Translations under genes and position numbers: made by a program
Shown: in pieces, positions 39,885 to 48,691 of the stretch
How the letters are laid out: the number at the start of each line of letters is the position of its first letter
Position numbering within the stretch: the stretch's first letter is position 1
The notes under the pieces: model-generated
Databases searched by the model: none
Told to the model about the DNA's origin: nothing
The model's input: the letters and a program-made list of their open reading frames with translations, nothing else
Assembly: GCF_024298965.1 (NCBI RefSeq)
Contig: NZ_CP085193.1
Location: 2,294,001-2,358,000 of the forward strand
Source: Streptomyces rapamycinicus NRRL 5491
GTDB taxonomy: Bacteria; Actinomycetota; Actinomycetes; Streptomycetales; Streptomycetaceae
DNA: 64,000 bases
Reading direction: 5' to 3'

Positions 39885-41180
39885 TCATACGGGTGCGGAC
39901 GTCCCAACGAGGACCGACTCCACATCAGGGGCCCATCCCAGCAGCCGCTCGTCCGCTCCCGGCCGGGCCACGCACTGCACGCCCAGCGGAAGGGAATTGG
40001 CCGCCCGGCCCGCGGGCAGCGCCAGAGCGGGGGTTCCCGCGTAGCTCCAGGGGAGGCTCATCACGGAGTTGCCGGTGCTCTGCAGGCCGTACGGCGCGGG
40101 GCCCGTCGCCGCCGGGGTGATCCACAGGTCGATGCCGTCCCGGTCCATGGCGGCCACCAGCCGCTCGCGGAACTCGGCGCGGGCGCGCAGGGCCGCGGCG
40201 TACGCGTCGTGGGTCATCCGCTGCCCCTCGCGGATCGCCGCGGCGGTCTGCTCGCGGTACCGCTCGCCATGTCGCGGGAACCATACGGCGTGCGTCCGCG
40301 CCAGCTCATAACGGTTGATCACCCGCTGCTCGGCCACGACCCGTTCGAAGTCGTCCGGGAAGGGCACGCGGCGGACCGTGAACCCGGCGGCCTCCAACTG
40401 CCCCGCCCGCTCCTCGAAGGAGTCCCTGGCCTCGGCGTCGGCGCGGTCGAGGTACGGCCCGAGCGGAACGCCGAGCACCGGCCGCCGCCCAACCGCCGTC
40501 TCCCCGCCCCCGCCGGACGTCTCGCCCCCGCCGGACGGCCGCCATCCGTCGCACAGCACGACCGCCGCCGGGGCCAGGGTCGCCACGTCGGGGGCGAAGA
40601 GGCCCACGGTGTCGAAGGTCGGGGCGTTGGGGATCACACCGTCGGAGGGGATGCGCCCGTGCGTCGGCTTGAAGCCGACGACCCCGCAGTAGGCCGCCGG
40701 GCGGATCATCGAACCGATTGTCTGGGTCCCGACCGCCAGCGGCACCATCCCCGCCGCCACGGCCGCCGCCGAACCACTGCTGGAGCCGCCCGGGGTGTGG
40801 CCGGGATGGCGCGGATTGCGGGTGGGCCCGGGAGCGGTCACGGCGAACTCGGCGGTGACGGTCTTGCCCGCCACCAACGCCCCCGCCTCCCGCAGCCGTC
40901 CGACAAGCGACGCCTCCGCCCCGGCCAGCACCTCGGCGGGAACGTCCGACCCGGCACGCGTGGGCAGCCCCTCGACACGCACGTTGTCCTTGACTCCCAC
41001 CATGACCCCGTACAGCGGCGGCCGCCCGTCCACCTCCCTCCAGCGCTCATCGGCCACCCGCGCCGCACGCGCCAGCCGCTCCCGCCGCCCGGGCTCGGGT
41101 ACGAAGGCCTGGATCTCCCCGTCCCCAGCCTCGATCCGGTCACAGGTCCACGCGGCCGCGGTGGCGCAAGAGGTGTCCAT
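39885..41180 (-). CDS. Amidase signature family hydrolase
   Basis: A 431-residue cytosolic amidase. The Ser-cisSer-Lys triad is visible: Lys64 in VGVKD, the cis-Ser in GGSSSGSAAAVAAG (residues 131-144) and the nucleophile Ser157 in QTIGSMIRPA. The C-terminal part, LWITPAATGPAPYGLQSTGNSVMSLPWSYAG, is the usual substrate-cleft segment. It is close to AtzF/allophanate-hydrolase-like or general amide hydrolases, not GatA, since no gatB/gatC is nearby. The substrate is unknown. Confidence 0.9.
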   Translation of the reverse strand: MDTSCATAAAWTCDRIEAGDGEIQAFVPEPGRRERLARAARVADERWREVDGRPPLYGVMVGVKDNVRVEGLPTRAGSDVPAEVLAGAEASLVGRLREAGALVAGKTVTAEFAVTAPGPTRNPRHPGHTPGGSSSGSAAAVAAGMVPLAVGTQTIGSMIRPAAYCGVVGFKPTHGRIPSDGVIPNAPTFDTVGLFAPDVATLAPAAVVLCDGWRPSGGGETSGGGGETAVGRRPVLGVPLGPYLDRADAEARDSFEERAGQLEAAGFTVRRVPFPDDFERVVAEQRVINRYELARTHAVWFPRHGERYREQTAAAIREGQRMTHDAYAAALRARAEFRERLVAAMDRDGIDLWITPAATGPAPYGLQSTGNSVMSLPWSYAGTPALALPAGRAANSLPLGVQCVARPGADERLLGWAPDVESVLVGTSAPV

Positions 41181-41263
41181 GAACCGAGGCTACGCGGCGC
41201 ACCGCGCTCCGGTACGGGCCGGCGAGCCGATCCAGCCGACGGAGCCCCGGGCCCGAGCCGGCA

Positions 41264-41387
41264 TGTAGTGCGTAGGCACCAGGACACGTACGTGGCTGGT
41301 CCGGGTGCACCAGGGGAAGACGGCGGCGGTGGACGATGCCCCGTCGGGGCGCCGGAGGGAAGTGTTGGAGGCGCGTGAATCCCGCGC
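41264..41387 (+). repeat. 124-bp repeat, left copy, upstream of the MMPL gene
   Basis: It matches the reverse complement of 48514-48636 with six mismatches and one 1-bp indel. It reads toward the MMPL gene, which starts 38 bp later. It contains the hairpin CTGGT..ACCAG. The 1-bp indel shifts every reading frame between the copies, so a conserved peptide is unlikely and a regulatory or mobile role more likely. Confidence 0.9.
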
Positions 41388-41424
41388 GTTCCCCTTGCCT
41401 AGCGGTGTCTGGAGTGATCAACAG

Positions 41425-43728
41425 GTGGCGACATTTCTTTACCGGATCGGACGGTGGGCCTTCCGGCGGCGCCGGCTCGTGGGCGGTCTGTGGCTGGGGG
41501 CCCTGGTGCTCGCCGTCGCCGCGGCCGCCATGGCGCCGGAGGGGAAGGAGGAGGACATCTCCATGCCCGGCACCGAGTCGCAGAAGGCGTTCGACCTGCT
41601 GGACGAGCGCTTCCCCCAGAGCAACTCCCAGGGTGCCGAGGCCCGTTTGGTGTTCCAGGCCCCGGACGGGCAGCGGGTGACGGCAAGGGAGAACAAGGCG
41701 GCCGTCCAGGACACGCTGGGCTCGCTGGACGGCGGCGCTCAGGTCGCGTCGACCACCGACCCCTATGAGACCGGCGCCGTCAGCGAGGACGGCACCATCG
41801 CCTACTCCACGATCACCTACAGCGCGGACGCCGTCGACCTGACCGGGCCGACGAAGAGCGCCCTCGAGGACGCCGCGAGCAAGGCCCGGGACGCGGGGCT
41901 GACCGTGGAGATCGGCGGCTCGGCCCTGGACTCGGAGGAGGAACCGGGCGGTACGACGGAGATCATCGGCGTGGCGGTGGCGGCCGTGGTGCTGGTCCTC
42001 GCCCTCGGGTCGCTGGTCGCGGCCGGATTGTCGCTGCTGACCGCTCTCGTGGGCGTGGCCATCGCGTTCGGCCTGGTCTCCGCGCTGGCCGTTCCGCTGG
42101 GCCTGACGTCCACCGTCGCCATCCTGGCGCTGATGCTGGGGCTGGCGGTCGGCATCGACTACGCGCTCTTCATCACCTCCCGCTTCCGCGACGAGCGCGC
42201 CCAGGGCCGCGAGCCGGAGGAGGCCGCCGGTCGGGCGGTGGGCACGGCCGGATCCGCCGTCGTCTTCGCCGGTGCGACCGTCTTCATCGCCCTGGTCGGG
42301 CTGGGCGTCGTCGGAATCCCCGAACTCACCAAGATGGGCATGGGCGGCGCGGGTGCCGTGGCCCTTGCCGTACTCGTCGCACTGACCCTGGTCCCGGCGC
42401 TGTTCGGCTTCTTCGGCCGGCGGGTACTGTCCCGCGCCGCCCGCAAGGCCGCGGGAGCGCCCCGAAGCGGCGCGGGGAACCACGCGCCCAGCCACGACAA
42501 TCCCACCGCCGGCCGGCAGCCCGTCGCGGCAGCCCCGGCGAAGCGCGTAGGCACCCGCTGGGCGCGGTTCGTGCTGCGCCGGCCGGTGGCCGTGCTGATG
42601 ATCGCCGGACTCGGTCTCGGCGCCGTCGCCCTACCGGCGCTGAGCCTCGAACTCGGGCTGCCCGGCGACGAGTCCAAGTCGGTGGAGACCACCCAGCGCC
42701 GTGCCTACGACCTGCTGTCAGAAGGCTTCGGCCCCGGTTTCAACGGCCCGTTGACCGTGGTCGTGGACACGTCGGGGTCCGGGGACACCCGGGCCACCAC
42801 GAACGCGGTCGTCAAGACCGTACGGGCAGTGGACGGGGTCGCGTCGGTCGGTGATCCGGTGCTCAGCCGGACCAAGGACACGGCCGTCCTCACCGCCGTC
42901 CCGCGGACCGCGCCGAACAGCGGCGAGACCAAGGACCTGGTGCACGCGATCCGGGGGGCGGTCTCCGGCGTCGAGGCCGACACGGGCGCCGTCATCCTGG
43001 TGACCGGCACCACCGCGATGAACATCGACATCTCCGAAGCCATGTCCGACGCCCTCATCCCCTATCTGACGGTGGTCATCGGCCTGGCGGTGCTCCTGCT
43101 GATGGTGGTCTTCCGCTCGGTCCTGGTCCCGGTCAAGGCCGCGCTCGGCTTCCTGCTGTCGGTGGGTGCCGCCTTCGGCGTCCTCGTCGCCGTCTTCCAG
43201 TGGGGCTGGGCGGCGGACCTGATCGGCATCGAGCAGACCGGACCGGTCATGTCGCTGATGCCGATTCTCATCATCGGGATCGTGTTCGGCCTCGCCATGG
43301 ATTACGAGGTCTTCCTCCTCACCCGGATGCGGGAGGCCTACGTCCATGGCGCGTCCCCCGGCGAGGCGATCGTGAGCGGATTCCGGCACAGCGGACGGGT
43401 GGTGGCCGCGGCGGCGATCATCATGATCAGCGTGTTCGCCGGATTCATCGGGATGAGCAGCCCGACCATCCAGACGATGGGCGTCGGCCTGGCCGCCGCC
43501 GTCGCCTTCGACGCCTTCGTGGTCCGGATGGCGATCGCACCCGCGGTCCTGGCACTGCTCGGCCACCGGGCCTGGTGGCTGCCCCCTATCCTGAACCGTG
43601 TGCTGCCGAATGTGGATATCGAGGGTGAGAAACTGAGCAGGCGTGTCCCGGCCTCCGCGGCCTTGCCGGACGCGACCGTACCGGACGCGGCGGCGCAGCG
43701 GCTCCCCGCCGGCCGGCACCGGCACTGA
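41425..43728 (+). CDS. MMPL-family (RND superfamily) exporter
   Basis: A 767-residue inner-membrane exporter with two MMPL repeats and about 12 helices: one helix at the start, a large extracellular domain, five helices, then the same again. Proton-relay motifs are GIDYALFITSRFRDE in the first half and GLAMDYEVFLLTRMREAY in the second. The GTG at 41425 (VATFLYRIGRWAFRRRR) is preferred to the upstream GTG at 41305, which lies inside the repeat. A 44-bp dispersed repeat unit is embedded in the cytoplasmic linker (42455-42498, coding GAPRSGAGNHAPSH). It precedes a two-component pair that may regulate it. Lipids or hydrophobic metabolites are usual substrates. Confidence 0.92.
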   Translation: MATFLYRIGRWAFRRRRLVGGLWLGALVLAVAAAAMAPEGKEEDISMPGTESQKAFDLLDERFPQSNSQGAEARLVFQAPDGQRVTARENKAAVQDTLGSLDGGAQVASTTDPYETGAVSEDGTIAYSTITYSADAVDLTGPTKSALEDAASKARDAGLTVEIGGSALDSEEEPGGTTEIIGVAVAAVVLVLALGSLVAAGLSLLTALVGVAIAFGLVSALAVPLGLTSTVAILALMLGLAVGIDYALFITSRFRDERAQGREPEEAAGRAVGTAGSAVVFAGATVFIALVGLGVVGIPELTKMGMGGAGAVALAVLVALTLVPALFGFFGRRVLSRAARKAAGAPRSGAGNHAPSHDNPTAGRQPVAAAPAKRVGTRWARFVLRRPVAVLMIAGLGLGAVALPALSLELGLPGDESKSVETTQRRAYDLLSEGFGPGFNGPLTVVVDTSGSGDTRATTNAVVKTVRAVDGVASVGDPVLSRTKDTAVLTAVPRTAPNSGETKDLVHAIRGAVSGVEADTGAVILVTGTTAMNIDISEAMSDALIPYLTVVIGLAVLLLMVVFRSVLVPVKAALGFLLSVGAAFGVLVAVFQWGWAADLIGIEQTGPVMSLMPILIIGIVFGLAMDYEVFLLTRMREAYVHGASPGEAIVSGFRHSGRVVAAAAIIMISVFAGFIGMSSPTIQTMGVGLAAAVAFDAFVVRMAIAPAVLALLGHRAWWLPPILNRVLPNVDIEGEKLSRRVPASAALPDATVPDAAAQRLPAGRHRH
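42455..42498 (+). repeat. Dispersed palindromic repeat unit inside the MMPL gene
   Basis: 39 of 44 bases match the intergenic copy at 5150-5193 in the same orientation. Here the unit is in frame and encodes part of the cytoplasmic linker between the two MMPL halves. Confidence 0.7.
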
Positions 43729-43735
43729 GCCGGCC

Positions 43736-45097
43736 ATGACGAACACAGGTGGCGGTGGCCCGCGACCACGCGGCACGTGGTGGCGGGAGGGGGCGATCAC
43801 GGCGACGGCGTTCGTGCTCTGTCTCCTCGGCGGCGTGGTGCGGGAGGACGGCAGCACGCTGTCGCCACCGCCCGCCGCCGCCTACTTCATCGCCGTGGTG
43901 TCCTGTGCCGTGCTGCCGGTGCGGCACCGGGCGCCCCTGACCGCCATGGCGGTCACGACCGCGAGCGGCATGCTGGTGCCGCCCTTGGGCCTCCTGCTGA
44001 GCCCGCTCATCGTGGCCCCCGCCGTGATCACCGCCTACTCGCTCACCGCGCGCACCGAACGGCACGCGGCGAGCGCGGTGTCGCTCACCTCCGCGGCGCT
44101 GCTGGTCGCCTCCACCCCCTTGTTCGGGGCCCTCTCGTGGAAGGACGCGAGCAGGGTGGGAGCGGTGGCGGCGTTCCCGCTGGTGGCCGCCGTACTCGGG
44201 CATTCGGTGCAGAACCGGCGGGCCTATCTGGCGGCCGTGGAGGAGCGGGCCCGGCGGGCCGAGAAGAGCCGGGAGAGCGAGGCGCGCCGGAGAGTGGCCG
44301 AGGAACGGGTGCGCATCGCCCGGGAACTGCACGACCTCGTGGCCCATCAGATCACCCTGGCCAACGCGCAGGCCTCGGTCGCCGCCCACCTCTTCGACGC
44401 CCGCCCGGAGCAGACCCGCAAGAGCCTGAAGGAGCTCATCGAGACCACCGGCCACGCGCTCGACGAACTGCGGGCCACGGTCGGTCTGCTGCGTCAGACC
44501 GGGGACGCGGCCGGGCCCGCCGAACCGGCGCCCGGCCTCTCCCGGCTCCCCACGCTCCTCGAATCCTTCCGCCGCGCGGGTCTGGAGGTGTCGGTGCACC
44601 AGGAGGGCACGGCCAGGCCGCTGCCGCCGGGGGTGGACCTCACCGCCTACCGCATCGTCCAGGAGGCCCTGACCAACGTGACCAAGCACGCCGGTACCCG
44701 TAGCGCCCGGGTGGGCCTCGTCTGGAACCGCGACCGCGTGACCATCACCGTCGCCGACGACGGAGGGGGCGCCCGTACCGCGCCGACCGCGGCCATGGGA
44801 CGGGGTGCGGCCACGGGCCCGAGTGCGGCCACACTGCCGGAGCGTCCGCCCGGTTACGGTCTGATCGGGATGCGTGAACGTGCCACCGCGGTCGGGGGAC
44901 ACCTCTCCGCGGGCAGGCTCCCGGAGGGTGGCTTCCTCGTCTCCACCCAGTTGCCCCTCCCGCCCGCCAAGGACACGACGCGGAGCGCTGACGGAGCGGC
45001 ATGGGCCGACGGAGCGACAGCCGTCGAGGGACCGATGTCCGACGGAGCGACGGACGACGGACGGACGGGCGCCGGAGAGGCCGGGGATGCGCCGTGA
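43736..45097 (+). CDS. Sensor histidine kinase (NarL/DesK type)
   Basis: A 453-residue membrane sensor with about four to five N-terminal helices (residues 18-150), a short coiled-coil (EERARRAEKSRESEARRRVAEER), the HisKA_3 dimerisation motif ARELHDLVAHQ with His199, and an HATPase_c domain (YRIVQEALTNVTKHA, then VADDGGGA and GYGLIGMRERA). No extracellular sensing domain is evident, so it probably senses within the membrane. The last ~40 residues are a repetitive DGA-rich tail with no known role. It starts 7 bp after the MMPL gene and overlaps the response regulator gene. Confidence 0.93.
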   Translation: MTNTGGGGPRPRGTWWREGAITATAFVLCLLGGVVREDGSTLSPPPAAAYFIAVVSCAVLPVRHRAPLTAMAVTTASGMLVPPLGLLLSPLIVAPAVITAYSLTARTERHAASAVSLTSAALLVASTPLFGALSWKDASRVGAVAAFPLVAAVLGHSVQNRRAYLAAVEERARRAEKSRESEARRRVAEERVRIARELHDLVAHQITLANAQASVAAHLFDARPEQTRKSLKELIETTGHALDELRATVGLLRQTGDAAGPAEPAPGLSRLPTLLESFRRAGLEVSVHQEGTARPLPPGVDLTAYRIVQEALTNVTKHAGTRSARVGLVWNRDRVTITVADDGGGARTAPTAAMGRGAATGPSAATLPERPPGYGLIGMRERATAVGGHLSAGRLPEGGFLVSTQLPLPPAKDTTRSADGAAWADGATAVEGPMSDGATDDGRTGAGEAGDAP

Positions 45098-45786
45098 CGC
45101 TACGGGTGCTGCTCGCCGACGATCAGGCCCTGCTGCGCGGTGCCTTCCGGATGCTTCTCGACAGCGCCGACGACATCACCGTGGTCGGCGAGGCCTCCGA
45201 CGGCAGAGAGGCGGTGAGACTCACCCGGGAGCTGCGCCCTGATGTGGTGATCATGGACATTCGCATGCCCGAGGTGGACGGTCTCACCGCCACGTCGGAG
45301 ATCTGCGCGGACCCGGAACTGCGTGCCAGCCGCATCCTGATCCTCACCACGTACGAGACCGACGAGTACGTGGCCCAGGCGCTGCGCGCGGGAGCCGGCG
45401 GCTTCATCGGCAAGGGCATCGGGGCCGAGGACCTGCTGGACGCCGTGCGTACGATCGCCGCGGGCGACACTCTGCTGTCCCCCGCCGCCACCCGCTCCCT
45501 GGTCGCCCGTTTCCTGGCCACTCCGGACCACACCCCGCAGCACCGCCCCGAACGGCTCGCCGTACTCACCCCGCGTGAACGCGAGATGGTGGCCCTGGTC
45601 GCGACCGGTCTGTCCAACCAGGAGATCGCCGAGCAGATGTTCCTCAGCCCCTTCACCGTCCGCGCCCACGTGCAGCGCGCCATGACGAAGCTGGAGGCCC
45701 GCGACCGGGCGCAACTCGTCGTCATCGCCTATCAGACGGGGTTGGCCCACGCCGCCCCCGACGGCGGTGCGGACCGCCTTTCCTGA
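45094..45786 (+). CDS. NarL/LuxR-type response regulator
   Basis: A 230-residue partner of the kinase. The receiver domain has Asp9/Asp10 in LADDQALL, phospho-acceptor Asp55 in VIMDIRMPEVDG, Thr in ILTTYETDEYV and Lys in FIGKG. The C-terminal LuxR helix-turn-helix reads LTPREREMVALVATGLSNQEI. The GTG overlaps the kinase stop (GTGA). It converges with the FAD monooxygenase gene. Targets may include the two exporter genes that share the 124-bp leader, but this is inference. Confidence 0.94.
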   Translation: MTLRVLLADDQALLRGAFRMLLDSADDITVVGEASDGREAVRLTRELRPDVVIMDIRMPEVDGLTATSEICADPELRASRILILTTYETDEYVAQALRAGAGGFIGKGIGAEDLLDAVRTIAAGDTLLSPAATRSLVARFLATPDHTPQHRPERLAVLTPREREMVALVATGLSNQEIAEQMFLSPFTVRAHVQRAMTKLEARDRAQLVVIAYQTGLAHAAPDGGADRLS

Positions 45787-45825
45787 CGTCCCGCCCGCAC
45801 CGCCGCGCCGCGACCGCCTATCAGG

Positions 45826-47049
45826 TCACGGCGTCGGGGCGAACTCGGGCAGCGTAAGGGCTGAGTGCGCCGGCCGTGGTGGCGCGGAGGGCATGGTGAC
45901 GAGGCCGCGCAGCATGGTGTTGCGTTGCTCCAGGGCCCGCGCCGTGGTGGGGAAGAGCGTGGCCGCACCGTTGTCGACCAGTGCCTGATTCATGGCGACG
46001 AACTCGCGGACGTCGCGTTCGTAGGCGGCGAAGGCCGCGGTGTGGTCCCGGTTCGCGGCCAGGGCGTCGGCGAGCATGTAGGCACCGGCCAGCGCGAGGC
46101 TCGAGCCTTGTCCGGTGAGGAACGAGGGTGCGTACGCGGCGTCGCCGACGAGCCCGACGCGGCCGCTGGACCAGTGGGGCATGCGGATCTGACCGGCCGT
46201 GTCGAAGAACAGGTCATCCGCGTCGCGCATGGCGTTGACCATGCCGGGGACCTCCCATCCCGCGCCCGCGAAGACCGTGGCGACCAGGTCCCGCTGGGCG
46301 TCGGTGTTCCGGAGGGCTTCGAACGGCGGTTCCGGTTGGTGAAACGTCAGGAAGGCGTGCAGTTCGTCGTGGTCCCCGACGGCGTAGAGGGCCGCGGCTT
46401 TCCCCGGGGTGTTCCACATCATGACCTCATGGGAGAGCCCGAAGGTGTTCGGCATGGTGAATATGGCGAAGCAGTAGCCGAGGTAGCGGTGGAACTGTTC
46501 CTCGGGGCCGAACAGGGACTCCCGGGTGTGTGAGTGCATACCGTCGGCGCCGACCACCAGGTCGAACGTGCGCCGCCGCCCACTGTGGAAAGTGACGTCG
46601 GCCTCCTGTCCGGACTGGTCGAGGGTGTCGATGGAGTCGTTGAACAGGAATTCCACGTCGTCGCGGACTTTTTCGTAGAGGATCGCGGCCAGATCCCCAC
46701 GGCGCACCTCGAGGTCCTGTCCCTCGACACTGCCGGCAACGGCGTGCGCGTTGACCGAGGCCACTTGACTGCCATCGGCGTCGAGGAAGGTGCAGCGGCG
46801 CGAGTCGATGTGGGCGTCCCGCAGTCGCGGCAGTATCCCCATCCGCCGGACCACCTCTATCGCGGTACCGCGGATGTCGATCGGGTAACCACCGTCGCGC
46901 GGTGTGCTCGCCTTCTCCACCACGGTGACCGCGCATCCGGCCCGGTGCAGCCAGTACGCCAGCGCGGGTCCGGAGATACTGGCCCCGGAGATCAGGACTC
47001 TGCGCCTCGCGGTAGTACTCACATCCGTCGACAGACCGGTGGGTGTCAT
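45826..47049 (-). CDS. FAD-dependent aromatic-type monooxygenase
   Basis: A 407-residue PHBH/TetX-like flavoprotein. The N-terminal GxGxxG-like nucleotide motif is ISGASISGPALAYWLHRAG, the second FAD motif is LVVGADGMHS, and the GD motif is GRVGLVGDAAYAPSFLTGQG. There is no signal peptide. It could hydroxylate an aromatic or inactivate a drug such as a tetracycline or rifamycin, as relatives do. Its ATG overlaps the stop of the MFS exporter gene, so the two form an oxidise-and-export operon. Confidence 0.92.
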   Translation of the reverse strand: MTPTGLSTDVSTTARRRVLISGASISGPALAYWLHRAGCAVTVVEKASTPRDGGYPIDIRGTAIEVVRRMGILPRLRDAHIDSRRCTFLDADGSQVASVNAHAVAGSVEGQDLEVRRGDLAAILYEKVRDDVEFLFNDSIDTLDQSGQEADVTFHSGRRRTFDLVVGADGMHSHTRESLFGPEEQFHRYLGYCFAIFTMPNTFGLSHEVMMWNTPGKAAALYAVGDHDELHAFLTFHQPEPPFEALRNTDAQRDLVATVFAGAGWEVPGMVNAMRDADDLFFDTAGQIRMPHWSSGRVGLVGDAAYAPSFLTGQGSSLALAGAYMLADALAANRDHTAAFAAYERDVREFVAMNQALVDNGAATLFPTTARALEQRNTMLRGLVTMPSAPPRPAHSALTLPEFAPTP

Positions 47050-48452
47050 GCGTGGGCTCCCTTTTTCTTCGTGATACGGACAACGAGCAGTGACAACGCG
47101 GCGACGAGACCGGCGGCGACGAAGCCTGTGACGAAGGCCGATTCGGCGGGCAGACCCGTCGTCGAGTCGGCTTCGGCGTCGAGGATCGCGGCGGCGGTCT
47201 GGGCGCCCAGGGCGATGCCTGTCACGCGTGTCACCACGAGCACGCTGGTGGCGATTCCGGTGTCCTTGGTCTCGACGGCGGCGGTGGCGCTGGTGAGCAA
47301 CGCCGTGGTGGCGACGCCCGCGGCCATCGCGGCCAGCGCCCTCGCGAGGACGAGCTGCCATTCCGCGGTGTGCAACGACACCAGGGCGAGCATCGTGGCC
47401 GCCGTGACGACGGCGCCCACGATGACCACGGCACGCAGACCGAAACGCCGCGCCACGATCCCGCCGACCGAATCGCTCACCGCCCCGGCGATGGCGCCGG
47501 GGAGCAGGAACAGTCCGATGTCGGTGGTGCTGGCCCCGAAGCCGTACCCGTCGCCCGGCACCCCGAACAGCTGTGGGAGCAGAAAGCTCACCATCCCGAA
47601 ACTGGTGGTTATGACGATGGTGAGCAGGCACGCATGCCACATCGCGGGCTTTGCCAGCATGCGTAGATCGATCATCGGCGAGGCTGCCCGGCGCTCGACG
47701 GCGACCCATCCGGTCGCGAGGGCGGCCACGGCCACCGCGATGGCCCCGACCGCGAGTGGCGGCAGGCCCTCGTCGCCCGTCACCCTCACGAGCCCGAACA
47801 TGAACGCGAGCAAGGTGCCGCTCAGCAGAAGCACGCCCGGCCAGTCGAACCTGTACTCCGATTCGATCGGCGGATCATGCGGCAGCAACCGGGCCACGAC
47901 CAACGACATCGCGATGATCGCGATCGTCGGCAGCGCGAACATCCAATGCCAGGAAAGTCCTTCCGCGATCGGCCCGGCGGTCAGCGTTCCCACCATGCTG
48001 CCGCCCGTGAACAGCGCCATGACCAGCCCGATCCCCAGCTGTGACTCCCCTGCCGGGAGGTGTTTGCGCACCAGGATGAAGGAAAGGGGCAGCGCACCCA
48101 CCATGGCGCCCTGCAATACCTGACCGAGCAACAACACCGGCAGGTTCGGCGCCAGGCCGGCCAGCAGACCACCGGCCGAGACCACGGCCATCAGCCGGAC
48201 CAGCACCCGCTTCCCGCCGTAGCGGTCGCCGAGTTTGCCCGCGACGGGTGCGACGGCGGCGCCGGTGATGAGCACCGCGTTGGAGACCAGTGCCGCTTCA
48301 CCGGAGCTGACCCCCAGCTCACGTTGCAGCAGCGGGAGCGCGGGATCCACCACTGTCTGCAGGGTGCCGAGGGCGAGTGCCAGGATGCCGAGGGCACCGA
48401 TCGACAGCCTCCCGATGCGGACCGGGGACGGGGAAATCACAGCTTGGGACAT
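47046..48452 (-). CDS. MFS multidrug exporter (EmrB/QacA, DHA2-like, 14 TM type)
   Basis: A 468-residue drug:proton antiporter. Family motifs are TLQTVVDPALPLLQRELG in TM1 (motif D1-like), GKLGDRYGGKRVL in loop 2-3 (motif A) and GGSMVGTLTAGPIAEGLSWHW in TM5 (motif C). About 13-14 helices can be counted. The start ATG at 48452 has GAAGAGGA upstream; an ATG at 48467 has weaker support. The 124-bp repeat lies 61 bp upstream. It is first in the operon with the FAD monooxygenase. Confidence 0.93.
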   Translation of the reverse strand: MSQAVISPSPVRIGRLSIGALGILALALGTLQTVVDPALPLLQRELGVSSGEAALVSNAVLITGAAVAPVAGKLGDRYGGKRVLVRLMAVVSAGGLLAGLAPNLPVLLLGQVLQGAMVGALPLSFILVRKHLPAGESQLGIGLVMALFTGGSMVGTLTAGPIAEGLSWHWMFALPTIAIIAMSLVVARLLPHDPPIESEYRFDWPGVLLLSGTLLAFMFGLVRVTGDEGLPPLAVGAIAVAVAALATGWVAVERRAASPMIDLRMLAKPAMWHACLLTIVITTSFGMVSFLLPQLFGVPGDGYGFGASTTDIGLFLLPGAIAGAVSDSVGGIVARRFGLRAVVIVGAVVTAATMLALVSLHTAEWQLVLARALAAMAAGVATTALLTSATAAVETKDTGIATSVLVVTRVTGIALGAQTAAAILDAEADSTTGLPAESAFVTGFVAAGLVAALSLLVVRITKKKGAHA

Positions 48453-48513
48453 AGACGTCCTCTTCATCGTTGGTTGCGAGCGAGTGCGTGAACCTGCCTG
48501 ATGTGTGCGCGAT

Positions 48514-48636
48514 GCGCGGGATTCACGCGCCTCCAACACTTCCTTCCGGCGCCCCGCCGGGCATCGTCCACCGCCGCCGTCTTCCCCTGGTGCACCCGGA
48601 CCAGCCACGCACCTGCCCTGGTGCCTCCGCACTACA
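48514..48636 (-). repeat. 124-bp repeat, right copy, upstream of the MFS exporter gene
   Basis: Inverted relative to the left copy at 41264-41387. It reads toward the MFS gene. A short frame through it ends just before the MFS start, but that frame is not kept in the other copy. The nearby serine hydrolase gene lies outside the repeat-bounded segment. Confidence 0.9.
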
Positions 48637-48691
48637 GGACGGACGGGAGGGTGTGTTGCCACGAGAGGGAGAGCCACTGGACGATGGGCCG

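Noticed and set aside
41305..41424. N-terminal extension of the MMPL protein starting in the 124-bp repeat
   Set aside because: The frame is not kept in the other repeat copy and the extension is hydrophilic; the GTG at 41425 gives the normal family N-terminus.
43586..44902. Minus-strand frame opposite the histidine kinase
   Set aside because: Low-complexity Gly/Arg/His-rich shadow; the plus-strand kinase has all family motifs.
48470..48691. Extension of the serine hydrolase into the right repeat
   Set aside because: The residues resemble nothing in the family, and the repeat is noncoding in its other copy.
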